Positions 7,628 through 15,184 of a stretch of 64,000 nucleotides of DNA are shown here, one piece after another. The notes under the pieces are model-generated. The model searched no databases. It was not told where the DNA came from and saw nothing but the letters and a program-made list of their open reading frames with translations. A program made the position numbers and the translations under genes. Each line of letters opens with the position of its first letter. Position 1 is the stretch's first letter. Origin of the DNA: Paenibacillus macquariensis (GTDB lineage Bacteria; Bacillota; Bacilli; Paenibacillales; Paenibacillaceae); contig NZ_FTNK01000007.1 of assembly GCF_900156375.1 (NCBI RefSeq), positions 124,001 to 188,000 on the forward strand, given 5' to 3'.

Positions 7628-8089
7628 TTATGTAATCTTTCTCAATATGTCTTCTTGCTGGACTACTGATAGCTCATTATAAACTAAGGATAATAGCTCC
7701 CTTAAACTATCTATCTCTTTTTCACTAGCAATATTCATAAACATATTAGCATTAATTTCTCTCTGTTTTTCTTCATCGAATAATCCACCCAAGTTAAAAT
7801 ATTTTAACAAAGAATCTAGTACGGTTAACTGACTTCCCTTACCCATATTTCTAATACGAGCTAACTTTTCAAACTTAAGTTGTAACAAGTCTTCCAACGT
7901 TACAACTCCATTCGAAGAGTATGCAGTCCTACCAATAGCATTTATTGCACTTTTAGTTGTAGTCGTATGGTTTTCTACGAATATTTCATAAAATGGGATA
8001 TCAGAATAATCACCTTCAATTTTCAATATTTCTTTAAAATTTTGTTCTGTAAGTGTTTCACTAAAAAACTCATAATTATAATAAACCAT
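7628..8089 (-). CDS. Protein with RNA polymerase alpha-CTD-like domain
   Basis: Residues about 47-98 (SAINAIGRT... GVVTLEDLLQLKFEKLARIR then NMGKGSQLTVLDSLLKYF) follow the pattern of the RNA polymerase alpha C-terminal domain: a first helix, 'TLEDLL', 'L..IRN.GKGS', and a closing helix. That helix-hairpin-helix-like domain binds DNA and activators in alpha. Here it is flanked by a short N-terminal part (1-46) and a helical C-terminal part of about 50 residues, with no polymerase assembly domain. The ATG lies nine bases after GGAGG. A DNA- or polymerase-binding role is inference; the resemblance is seen by eye. Confidence 0.65.
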   Translation of the reverse strand: MVYYNYEFFSETLTEQNFKEILKIEGDYSDIPFYEIFVENHTTTTKSAINAIGRTAYSSNGVVTLEDLLQLKFEKLARIRNMGKGSQLTVLDSLLKYFNLGGLFDEEKQREINANMFMNIASEKEIDSLRELLSLVYNELSVVQQEDILRKIT

Positions 8090-8128
8090 TGAGCATATCC
8101 TCCTTTTTTAAAGAAATTGACCTTTCAT

Positions 8129-8374
8129 CTATATTTCTTCAACTTCAATATATAGTTCAGATTCATTTTCAAAGCCTCCTAATAGCTTATCTAACTGTGC
8201 TAAGGTTCCTTTGTGAGTTACTGGTTTGCTATCGTTTGGCACTATTGTTAATTCCACTTTCCCTCGTACAAATACCATATACCCACAACCATCTGTTAAC
8301 TCAAATTTAACAGTCTTTTTCTGGATAAGATTCTGTTTTAATTCCCATCTTCCTTCTAAGTACTTTCTACTCAT
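8129..8374 (-). CDS. Small hypothetical protein, 81 residues
   Basis: The start is the ATG at 8374, eight bases after GTGAGGG; the GTG five codons upstream is part of that binding site. The protein (MSRKYLEGRWELKQNLIQKK) is beta-rich with a central FELTDGCGYMVFVRGKVELT and an acidic C-terminus. No motif that I recognise. It sits 39 bases from the alpha-CTD-like gene and is first in a dense convoy of small minus-strand genes. Confidence 0.6.
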   Translation of the reverse strand: MSRKYLEGRWELKQNLIQKKTVKFELTDGCGYMVFVRGKVELTIVPNDSKPVTHKGTLAQLDKLLGGFENESELYIEVEEI

Positions 8375-8439
8375 TATGTTAGCCCTCACTTATTAGTTTC
8401 TGATTGTTTATCTGAAGCAATATACATGAAATTCAGGTT

Positions 8440-8685
8440 TCACAAAAATTTATTGGCAATATCATCATAGTCATACTTACCTTTTGGCTTTTGACTATCT
8501 CCATTAATCTTATTCCATCCCAAAGTAAAGACTGTATTTTGATGACGCTCTACTGGATGCCCATAGTCAGTAGTATGCAAGGATAGCAGTGTCCATCCAA
8601 GATTTAGGTATTTGTTGACCATTTCGATATCAGTTTCTTGAAATACCTCAATTATATTTTTCAAGTTATTTTGATTAGCTTCCAT
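8440..8685 (-). CDS. Small hypothetical protein, 81 residues
   Basis: The ATG at 8685 lies eight bases after AGGAGGG, so the longer reading from 8718 is rejected. The sequence begins with a predicted helix (MEANQNNLKNIIEVFQETDI) followed by YLNLGWTLLSLHTTDYG and NTVFTLGW, a pattern found in short conserved phage and plasmid proteins of Bacillota. No catalytic residues stand out. Cytoplasmic. Function unknown. Confidence 0.6.
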   Translation of the reverse strand: MEANQNNLKNIIEVFQETDIEMVNKYLNLGWTLLSLHTTDYGHPVERHQNTVFTLGWNKINGDSQKPKGKYDYDDIANKFL

Positions 8686-8723
8686 CTTAGAAACCCTCCT
8701 CATATTTGAATCAAACAACTCAT

Positions 8724-8900
8724 TTATCCGATCTTAATACATTTCACACCATAAACATCCCATCGAAAATTACCAATTACATCTCCATCTGGATATTCTT
8801 TCACTGTTCCGCTGTTACCATCATTCACAAGCACTTCAAATTGTTCTTCACAGTATTCAATGATGTCACCTTTTTGGAAATCGGCTCCGTAATTACTCAA
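8724..8900 (-). CDS. Small SH3-like hypothetical protein, 58 residues
   Basis: The best start is the TTG at 8900, nine bases after GAAGGGAG; the TTG at 8909 touches the binding site. The protein (GDIIEYCEEQFEVLVNDGNS...DGDVIGNFRWDVYGVKCIKIG) has the strand-turn pattern of a small SH3-like barrel, as in many phage-encoded peptides. Function unknown. Confidence 0.55.
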   Translation of the reverse strand: MSNYGADFQKGDIIEYCEEQFEVLVNDGNSGTVKEYPDGDVIGNFRWDVYGVKCIKIG

Positions 8901-8942
8901 TAAATTCAACTCCCTTCGAAACTAGTATTTCATTATAGTATT

Positions 8943-9116
8943 TCACCCTTTATCTTCAATCAATCGAGCATTATACATAACTGCACCATTCCAGCTAACA
9001 ATAATTTCGCCACATGTGCATACTTCACGATCTTTATCTCTCATAGTTAATTTGTGCTTAGTTACGTTCCATTTTAGACCGCATGAACAACTATGAATGT
9101 AGTTACTGTCACTCAT
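8943..9116 (-). CDS. Small zinc-ribbon peptide, 57 residues
   Basis: AGGAGG precedes the ATG at 9116. The protein has two CxCG knuckles, CSCG at residues 10-13 and CTCG at 33-36, 20 residues apart, the layout of a treble-clef or zinc-ribbon fold. The strand GEIIVSWNGAVMYNA follows. Such peptides often bind nucleic acid or proteins. It is the second zinc-ribbon gene in this block (compare 1701-2213), but the two do not look alike otherwise. Confidence 0.6.
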   Translation of the reverse strand: MSDSNYIHSCSCGLKWNVTKHKLTMRDKDREVCTCGEIIVSWNGAVMYNARLIEDKG

Positions 9117-9178
9117 CAATAATTCCTCCTCATAAAATCAATATTTTACCCAATTAATCGCCATTCATTTCAAAGATA

Positions 9179-9445
9179 TTAATAATCCCTTACTGCTTCA
9201 CCATCATCAACTGAAAATTTAGCTTCTCTTTTACAATCACCTTGTTCCATATAAACTAACCGAATTGAAGGGTTTGTATAGTCTACATAAGTTGACCACC
9301 CATCAGTATTTAATAGTTGCACAAGGTCATTTAAATCCATCGATTTATATCCACTAAAACCACTAAATCCAGCCCATTCTTTTAAAAGAACCTTCACTCT
9401 ATGATCTAGTTTCTCCATAACTGCTTCTGCATGACTCTTTCTCAT
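9179..9445 (-). CDS. Hypothetical protein, 88 residues
   Basis: GAGAGGAAG precedes the ATG at 9445. The N-terminal half is helical and basic (MRKSHAEAVMEKLDHRVKVL), the C-terminal half beta-rich and acidic (RLVYMEQGDCKREAKFSVDD). No signal or membrane segment. It is part of the convoy of small genes between 8129 and 9583. Function unknown. Confidence 0.6.
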   Translation of the reverse strand: MRKSHAEAVMEKLDHRVKVLLKEWAGFSGFSGYKSMDLNDLVQLLNTDGWSTYVDYTNPSIRLVYMEQGDCKREAKFSVDDGEAVRDY

Positions 9446-9490
9446 TCTTATCTTCCTCTCTCTACATAGAATTCATATATTACTCTACCC

Positions 9491-9583
9491 TTACTTCTTA
9501 AGCCTAGCTTTCAAAACTACAATTAAACCTCCGATGCAGATTCCAGTTATAGTCCAACCTACAATAAACAATACCGAACTCAT
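9491..9583 (-). CDS. Single-span membrane peptide, 30 residues
   Basis: The ATG at 9583 follows TGAGGGG. The peptide MSSVLFIVGWTITGICIGGL then IVVLKARLKK is one transmembrane helix with a basic C-terminal tail, so its C-terminus is probably in the cytoplasm. Small helices of this kind include type I toxins, YjcZ-like peptides and phage accessory proteins; nothing here decides among them. Confidence 0.5.
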   Translation of the reverse strand: MSSVLFIVGWTITGICIGGLIVVLKARLKK

Positions 9584-9641
9584 GGTGCGTACCCCTCAGT
9601 TGTAAAATCAAACTTTGCGTAAAATCCGTGTTTGATTTGAT

Positions 9642-10259
9642 CTATTCTTTCTTCAACCCTAATTCCTTTTCCTCACTAGATTCTATCCCTACTGTCATTC
9701 TAGCATTCGTTGCTGCCTCTGAACGTACCCCGCTTCCTTCCTTACCTTCATTAGCTCTAATTAGAATTCTCCCTTTGTTTGTTACTTCTGTTTCCGAATA
9801 CATGTTTTCAAACTTTTCAGCTATCATTTTGCTTTCGTAAGCGATATACAGCACACCGTTATCTTCTTTGGATGCTATTTTTACTGAATCGGACGGTAAG
9901 AACTCATTGATTTCTTTTAATGCCCGTTCAATGGGTAAAAAATAATCACCAGAATATCCTGTCACTGATACCTCATTGACCATTTCATGATCAGTATTAA
10001 TAGAAACATCAAAGACGTTATCACTTTCAAATGTATAGCTGTCTCTATAGTGTGAATCATACTTATCGTATTTACCTTCAAAATCTTCAAGTCTTCCTCC
10101 TAGCTTTGGAGGTATGACTTCTTTAGACTCATCTTGTGATGGAGTGGCTATAGAGTACTTTACTGGCTTTGATACTTCAGTTGTACTAGTTACACTATTG
10201 GAACATGCACTAGTTATCAGTGTAAGTAAAATCGTAGAGATTAAATAAGATGGCTTCAT
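9642..10259 (-). CDS. Putative lipoprotein, 205 residues
   Basis: The N-terminus is a type II signal peptide with lipobox LITSAC, so the mature protein starts at Cys19 and is tethered to the outer face of the membrane. A Ser/Thr/Pro-rich spacer (about 20-55) leads to a folded part of about 100 residues (YRDSYTFESDNVFDVSINTD...). The C-terminus is charged (ESSEEKELGLKKE). No known domain. It is transcribed in the same direction as the small genes downstream but with a 60-base gap, so it may have its own transcript. Confidence 0.7.
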   Translation of the reverse strand: MKPSYLISTILLTLITSACSNSVTSTTEVSKPVKYSIATPSQDESKEVIPPKLGGRLEDFEGKYDKYDSHYRDSYTFESDNVFDVSINTDHEMVNEVSVTGYSGDYFLPIERALKEINEFLPSDSVKIASKEDNGVLYIAYESKMIAEKFENMYSETEVTNKGRILIRANEGKEGSGVRSEAATNARMTVGIESSEEKELGLKKE

Positions 10260-10419
10260 AATTGTAATTACCTTCCCCTATAATAAATATCAAAATGTAT
10301 AGGATTATTTTACCACATTAACAGTATTTGAGTATGGTAGTGCGGCTTTTAGATTTGAAACAGCACAAAATAGCGATTATTCCAATGTAGGAAAAAAAGT
10401 CCATACTACAGCTATATAA

Positions 10420-10452
10420 AAAGCCTTGAGACAATTACTCTCAGGGCTTCAA
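10420..10452. terminator. Terminator hairpin, copy 2 of a repeat
   Basis: The same hairpin as at 5173-5206 (AAAGCC...GAGA...TCTC...GGGCTT) with one change near the end. It lies 53 bases after the stop of the 250-residue gene. The near-identity over more than 30 bases is greater than expected for unrelated terminators. Confidence 0.7.
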
Positions 10453-10505
10453 GTTAAATCTAATATATTAAATATTTAAACGCTTCTAATGAAAGACTGG
10501 TTTTA

Positions 10506-11258
10506 TCAGTAATAATCTGTAACAAAAATATTATTGTTAGTTGTTACTTCATAATCAGCTGGAAGAATATCTCCTTCAACACAAGAAATTGCAGTTCCTA
10601 TAAATCTCCCGTTTTCACCTTTAGCCTCTCCGTAATAAGCCGCAGCAAGAATTTTTTTTACTAGTATTGGCTCGCCGGAGACAGTGTAATATACTTCATC
10701 GATAGCAACGTCCAAGTCAATAACAGCATAACAGGGGTTCTCCCTCTTATACATTTCCACGAATTTTGTTATCTGACTTTCAAACTTTTCAAGATTAGCC
10801 CTCTCATTCATAAAATCGGGAAGGTAGTATTCAATATCTGATAAGTAGTCGCACTCATCGATCCACTTAACTTGTTGGATTGATAAATTTAATTCAGGAT
10901 TTTCTATGTGTTCGTATGCACCATTAACAATCTGATCTTTATAATTCTTAAGAGTATTTCCTACTAATATTCTGGATTTCATGGGCAAGTACTCTTCCCA
11001 CATTTTAAAAAGTGATAAAGATCTTCTTTTGTAAATATTTGTTATTACTTTAACCTTTGAAATACCAAAAGGCATATCATCAAGAAAATCAAGAATTGTT
11101 GATTCAATTGTGTCAATATTTGATACTCCGCTTCTGAGTTCCATAGCGATTTTTTCTATCAATTCTTGTTCGGTGACAGCAATACTTTTATCCATGTCCT
11201 CTTCCACTAATTTTCGCATTCTTTTAATTATGTATATCTCTGGGGTTAAATATAACAA
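10506..11258 (-). CDS. Hypothetical protein, 250 residues
   Basis: A TTG at 11258, eight bases after CGGAGG, is the best start. The protein is soluble and acidic; a helical first half (EEDMDKSIAVTEQELIEKIA, MELRSGVSNIDTIESTILDF) leads to a second half with many strands (CYAVIDLDVAIDEVYYTVSG, GRFIGTAISCVEGDILPADY). No domain that I recognise. It is the gene nearest to the sigK junction on this side except for two remnants, and ends at the repeated terminator. Function unknown. Confidence 0.65.
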   Translation of the reverse strand: MLYLTPEIYIIKRMRKLVEEDMDKSIAVTEQELIEKIAMELRSGVSNIDTIESTILDFLDDMPFGISKVKVITNIYKRRSLSLFKMWEEYLPMKSRILVGNTLKNYKDQIVNGAYEHIENPELNLSIQQVKWIDECDYLSDIEYYLPDFMNERANLEKFESQITKFVEMYKRENPCYAVIDLDVAIDEVYYTVSGEPILVKKILAAAYYGEAKGENGRFIGTAISCVEGDILPADYEVTTNNNIFVTDYY

Positions 11259-11388
11259 AAGACCGCCTCCGTTAATTATTAATAATACATAGTATAATGT
11301 ATTTGTAATAATTCGGAAATGACAGTCTGCATTGAAATAAGCAGTTTATAAAGATTAGGTTTATTCTTTGAGTAACTACTACAAGCCG

Positions 11389-11513
11389 CCACAAATGGAC
11401 GGCTCTGCAATCATAACGATTTTATCTGCATTTCGATTTCTTCTATATCTTACTCCATTAACATATAATTCTGTTGCAGGGAACTCTTCACCATCATAAT
11501 ACGCATCCTTGTT
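11389..11513 (-). pseudogene. Remnant of an unknown gene (C-terminal 40 codons)
   Basis: An open frame of about 41 codons (NKDAYYDGEEFPATELYVNG, then VRYRRNRNADKIVMIAEPSI) ends at a stop at 11389 and has no start codon or ribosome binding site. It reads like the end of a real protein, so I call it a fragment. It lies between the 250-residue gene and the sigK junction. Confidence 0.35.
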
Positions 11514-11607
11514 TTACCACATTGATAGTATGAGAGTAACAAGGTGTTGATTATCTTACTATTACGGTTTCTTTAACTTGACTGTTCGTCCATTGACGAA
11601 ACTTGTC

Positions 11608-11751
11608 CTACACAAGAGTAACGTTTCGCTCCAACTCCAAAAGACTTCTTGGTTTGTTACACCCCTGTTTCATTACCTCAATTAAGAACTTAGATTCAAA
11701 ATACATCATGGAATCCTCAATATTTCCACCTTGGTTAGCTTCCACAACCTC
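11608..11751 (-). pseudogene. Foreign ORF fragment abutting truncated sigK
   Basis: Read in a frame different from sigK', the bases left of the junction encode [20 protein letters not shown] then KFLIEVMKQGCNKPRSLLEL ending at a TAG. It looks like the C-terminal 47 residues of a protein cut off exactly where the sigK similarity stops (about 11751). It could be the tail of an element-encoded gene; I do not recognise it. Confidence 0.4.
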
Positions 11752-11951
11752 TTGACGATGTGCGCCACGAGTCGCAGGTTATGTTCAATAAGCATATTTC
11801 GCGCGTGGCCGTCTCCTTCGGCCATCAACTTTAAGTACTTGCTCTCATCTTTCTCGGATAGTGGCTGGGGAAATGCATTGTTCTTGACGTAAGATACTAG
11901 AAGCGTGAGTTCTTTGATAAATAAAGCAATCATACTGATCAGTCCAGACAA
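11706..11951 (-). pseudogene. sigK: Truncated 5' part of sigK (copy A)
   Basis: The first 65 or so residues ([49 protein letters not shown]) match the N-terminus of the mother-cell sporulation sigma factor SigK. After HIVK the sequence diverges into [14 protein letters not shown] and stops, so regions 2-4 needed for core binding and promoter recognition are missing. The natural start is the TTG at 11951, eight bases after AGGAGG, matching the usual SigK start. In several sporeformers sigK is split by a skin element that is excised in the mother cell; here the break lies earlier than the B. subtilis one. A second, shorter copy is at 44371-44535. Confidence 0.8.
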
Positions 11952-12244
11952 AGATGACACCTCCTACTGAATACAACAACCTACTGCGTTAACGGTCATT
12001 TTATTCTATGTGGGCATGTGCCTATCTGTGCATGTACGGGGTAAATATGTATCTTAGGAAAGTAAAAAGGGCCTATTTATTCTTGTTGAACTACGATTAG
12101 TCGACAACAAAGAAGTAATATTTAGTGCTATGGAGTAGGAAGGAGGATAGCTACCGTTCATCCCTACTCACCTTCCCTATTGTATTAGGTTATTTACAGT
12201 TGAGATAGATTTGAAAAAAAACGCAAGAAAACGAAGATAACAAA
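11952..12244. other. sigK upstream region, shared with copy B
   Basis: About 110 bases upstream of sigK' (11952-12060) are closely similar to 44536-44640. Both contain a CATAGAAT word near the distance expected for a mother-cell (SigE) -10 element, so the promoter appears to have been copied along with the coding fragment. No other gene is visible between 12061 and 12244. Confidence 0.45.
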
Positions 12245-12288
12245 AAAAAGGTCAATCATGGTGATAACTGACCATAATCGACCTTTTT
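12245..12288. terminator. Bidirectional terminator
   Basis: GGTC and ATGGT (12250-12262) pair with ACCAT and GACC (12271-12283), flanked by eight A and five T. It separates the accessory block from the sugar locus remnants. Confidence 0.7.
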
Positions 12289-12382
12289 AATGTATCGTTA
12301 TTGTGATCTTTAGGTTATAAAACTCAGATTTTACTGTGCGTACAATCGAACTGTGATGAATTCATTCGGCACTGGGTGGGAG

Positions 12383-12535
12383 TTAGACATCCTCCCAGCC
12401 TTTACCCCAACGCTGCAGCATTTCGTGGAGCGAGATTGCCCTGGTCTGTAGACCGTGATCGGTGTTGATTCGTACGGCATGTTTATATCCCTCTTTTTGT
12501 AAAAAGTTTAAACAGAACAGAGCCCATCATTGAGA
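12383..12535 (-). pseudogene. C-terminal fragment of an unknown sugar-locus gene
   Basis: An open frame ending at a TAA at 12383 reads LNFLQKEGYKHAVRINTDHG then LQTRAISLHEMLQRWGKGWE-DV, convincing as the C-terminal end of an enzyme, but there is no start and the frame is lost upstream near 12540. It lies just downstream of the oxidoreductase gene on the same strand. I do not recognise the family. Confidence 0.4.
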
Positions 12536-12566
12536 CATGGCAGTATCTGCTCGTGGGCCCTTTTCC

Positions 12567-13586
12567 TTATCTGCAGTTTATTGTCATCCCATCTAGAATG
12601 GCTTGGTCCGCCATAAGAGCAATCTCCATCGCGCGGTAAGCTTCGTCGATAAGGGGCCTGGATGAAAGATTGTTCTCGATCATGTCCAGGAAATAGTCCA
12701 ACTGGGCGCCGGTCGGCTTCTCAGAGAAATCTATATTCATATGCCGAACGGTTCCCTTTCTGTAGTCCTCATATTCAACCATGTTCCCCAGATGCTGCAC
12801 TTCCTGGGGTCGGTCGCATTTATAGATGATTCGGATCCGTCCCGCTGGACCAATAAACTCCTTCCGATTGTCGGAGGGCATACCACTGCCCCATCCCGTT
12901 TCGAAAGAGCCGACAGAACCGTCTGACAGTCGGAGAGTAATAAGCCCGTAATTGTACGTGTAAGGCGGAACATCCTCGTCCAGCCGCTGCCCAATGCCAT
13001 TAACGCTTAGAACGTCCGCTCCGGTGGCCCAGCGCATCACATCGATATAATGAACCCCGCAGTCCACAATCGGTGATACATCTTTCAAGAGGGAAAGATG
13101 AGCCGCCCAATCCTTGGACTGCTTCAACTGGGTGAAACGCATGACCATCGGGGATCCGACAGCTCCGTCATGAATCATCTTCATGACCGCCTGGTAGGTG
13201 CTATTGTGTCGCAGGATGTGGCCAATCAGTACTTTCGGCTTGGACTCCCTAGCCATCTTCACGAACTCCAGCGTCTCCTTGGCGCTCTTGGCGATAGGCT
13301 TCTCGCATAAGACATGCTTGCCGGCGGCAATGCTTGCTTTGGCGATTTCCAGATGGGAGGACGGATATGTGGCGATTATAACGAAATCCACATCGCTTCG
13401 CTCAATGAGGATGCGATAATCGTTGCTCCAGCATTCAGCCCCGTATTTATGGGCAACTTGTGCAGCCTTCTCCTTATTCCAATCCACAACACCGACCAAT
13501 CGGACCCGCTCATTGCGTACAATGGCGTCCAAATGGAGGGTTCCCATATAGCCGCAGCCGATCAATACCACTCCATACTTTTTCAT
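12567..13586 (-). CDS. Gfo/Idh/MocA-family oxidoreductase
   Basis: The protein has 339 residues, normal for the family. The N-terminal Rossmann fold shows GCGYMG at residues 10-15 for NAD(P) binding, then LCEKPIAKSAKET near 93 (the EKP catalytic lysine motif) and GVHYIDVMRW near 177 (the family GxHxxD). Members oxidise or isomerise sugars, inositols and amino sugars in the cytoplasm; the exact substrate cannot be read from sequence. Neighbours are a decayed sugar isomerase gene upstream and the carbohydrate locus beyond, which suggests a role in catabolism of an uncommon sugar. GGAAGG precedes the ATG. It is only distantly like the second family member at 23462-24715. Confidence 0.85.
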   Translation of the reverse strand: MKKYGVVLIGCGYMGTLHLDAIVRNERVRLVGVVDWNKEKAAQVAHKYGAECWSNDYRILIERSDVDFVIIATYPSSHLEIAKASIAAGKHVLCEKPIAKSAKETLEFVKMARESKPKVLIGHILRHNSTYQAVMKMIHDGAVGSPMVMRFTQLKQSKDWAAHLSLLKDVSPIVDCGVHYIDVMRWATGADVLSVNGIGQRLDEDVPPYTYNYGLITLRLSDGSVGSFETGWGSGMPSDNRKEFIGPAGRIRIIYKCDRPQEVQHLGNMVEYEDYRKGTVRHMNIDFSEKPTGAQLDYFLDMIENNLSSRPLIDEAYRAMEIALMADQAILDGMTINCR

Positions 13587-13633
13587 AATGGATCATACCT
13601 TCCCTTGTTCACCCTCAAAGGGTTAACCTGATC

Positions 13634-14103
13634 TTATTCAAACGTAATCCAGGCGCCTTCCTGAGCTGCAGATTTGCTCTCTGCCTAACCACAGCAAGGG
13701 TCTCGATATTGACGCCTTCATAATCCTTATCATAGTCAATGACATCGCAACCAGGGATAAAGTCAACCCCTACAGCTCCCGGAATGACTAAAATCGCATC
13801 CGATCCGAGTGTAGCTGCCGTTTCCAGCTACTTCATTCAGATATCTATCGCTTTGTTACGTACCTCTTCAGAGTCGCTGGTCATCCAGTAGGCCCAGTAC
13901 AGTCCGGTGGCCAGACCCAAGTCGGCTATATTCTGGCGCAGTGCCATAGTTTCCTGCTCTGTCGTTTCCAGCCCCAATTCTCCCGATTCGTTCAGGGAGA
14001 GTTCAATACCGTCGAAGCCCTCTTTTTTGGCCAGCTTCGCGCATTCCAGGATCGGCCTTCCTTCCGGGAACGACCAGATGTTAATGCCCTTCTTCATGTT
14101 CAT
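13634..14103 (-). pseudogene. Broken sugar-phosphate isomerase/epimerase gene
   Basis: The first 88 codons (KKGINIWSFPEGRPILECAK, KEGFDGIELSLNE, TGLYWAYWMTSD) are the start of an AP-endonuclease-2-like TIM-barrel isomerase or epimerase, as found in pentose and inositol pathways. A stop at 13837 follows NKAIDI. Beyond it, in shifted frames, the expected continuation is readable (LGSDAILVIPGAVGVDFIPG, CDVIDYDKDYE), then a large internal deletion leads to AESKSAAQEGAWITFE and a stop near 13634. The best start is the second ATG at 14097, placed by TTGAGG. It is upstream of and co-directional with the oxidoreductase, so it was probably once in its operon. Confidence 0.75.
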
Positions 14104-14253
14104 GCCTCAACTTATTTGTGAAATTCTTGAATTTCAAGTATGACGACTCATCGTTGTGAAGAGTTGTTCTTACCTGTATTATAGTAAATACAATGATTGA
14201 TTTATTTAGTTAATGAAGATACTTTTTGGATTATTCCGTTATTAATCATCCAT

Positions 14254-14774
14254 TTACACAATCTCACCAGAAGAGTCACTATTATCGATTACAATTAAGT
14301 AATTAATAAGATCTAAATGAGAAAGTAAGTTCTGGATGGATGTCTTATGTCTCCTTATAATGTCTTCGGAAGCTATATGGTGCCCTCCATTTTGAACACG
14401 AACCGCTACCCGTTCGATGTTAAGACGATAATCACCAAGCCCAACATAAAACATAGTGACTTCAAAACCATTCTCCCTTGCATCTCTCATAAGGAGAATA
14501 ACGTTGCCACCCGCTAAGGTTGTTTCAACGGAAAAATCACGTCTATTACGAATGCAATCCCTAGAGAGCATAATTGCTTCTTTTCCTGCTGATATCTTAT
14601 GACGCTCAGGATGATCGGCATTAATTCCACGAGCTAACGCATCAGGTTTATGTTCACACTAACTACAAGTCGATCAGTGATTAAATTTCGAATGGTGCTT
14701 TTTCCACTACCGTTATTCCCAGCAAACACGTACATGACAGGAGACGCTTCATTCATGAGACAACTCTGATTCAT
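14254..14774 (-). pseudogene. Zeta-toxin-like ATPase gene with one frameshift
   Basis: From an ATG at 14774 the frame reads MNQSCLMNEASPVMYVFAGN then NGSGKSTIRNLITDRLVVSV with a Walker A motif GNNGSGKS. After VSVNI one base is missing; in the next frame the protein continues PDALARGINADHPERHKISA and then DFSVETTLAGGNVILLMRDA, FEVTMFYVGLGD, ERVAVRVQNGGHHIASEDII, RRH, the known layout of zeta-type UDP-GlcNAc kinase/phosphotransferase ATPases. A single-base loss near 14660 is the only visible defect, so it may be a recent mutation or a sequencing error. The companion small gene ends one base before its ATG. Confidence 0.7.
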
Positions 14775-14942
14775 CTATCGGAATAATTTCTCATTAGTAT
14801 ATTCTTTCACAATTCGGCCTGTAACGGTTTTATATACAATGTAGGTACCATATGCTTTAGCGTCCAGCTTTGCTCTATCACCTGTGAGTTTAATTAACTT
14901 GTGAACATCATGGATACGATTCCTGGTATCCCAACTTCCATC
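14775..14942 (-). pseudogene. Remnant of the partner of the zeta-like gene
   Basis: An open frame without a start codon reads TRNRIHDVHKLIKLTGDRAK then LDAKAYGTYIVYKTVTGRIV, KEYTNEKLFR and stops directly at the ATG of the zeta-like gene (TAG-ATG). Short proteins of this kind often precede zeta-like ATPase genes in Bacillota and may act as antitoxins; that role is inference. The frame is closed upstream by a TAA at 14945-14943, so the N-terminus is lost. Confidence 0.45.
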
Positions 14943-15003
14943 TTAATTTTTTTAATTATATCACATAATTATCCATTGATATGGGTACCATGTTTAACCC
15001 TTT

Positions 15004-15150
15004 TACACACTTGGACGAGTAATTTCTTATAGAAATCATCAAGTTCAATCGATTGGCCATTATTTAATCGGGATTGTTCCGCAGCAAACTCCATAAGTTG
15101 GCTGCGAACAATGCCGCTATCTCCGCCTCCCTACCCCGACGGCCCTTACC
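15004..15150 (-). pseudogene. Duplicate of the 3' end of the oxidoreductase gene
   Basis: These bases closely match 23460-23660, the 3' end of the oxidoreductase gene at 23462-24715, in the same orientation. An internal piece of about 90 bases is missing, apparently lost between two short CTGCG words. The fragment has no start and is dead. Confidence 0.75.
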
Positions 15151-15184
15151 ATCGATAACTCTTACGTTACCTCTCTATTGGCAA

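Noticed and set aside
12737..13000. Frames on either strand inside the oxidoreductase gene at 12567-13586
   Set aside because: They are shadows in the GC-rich coding sequence; only the 339-residue frame shows family motifs.
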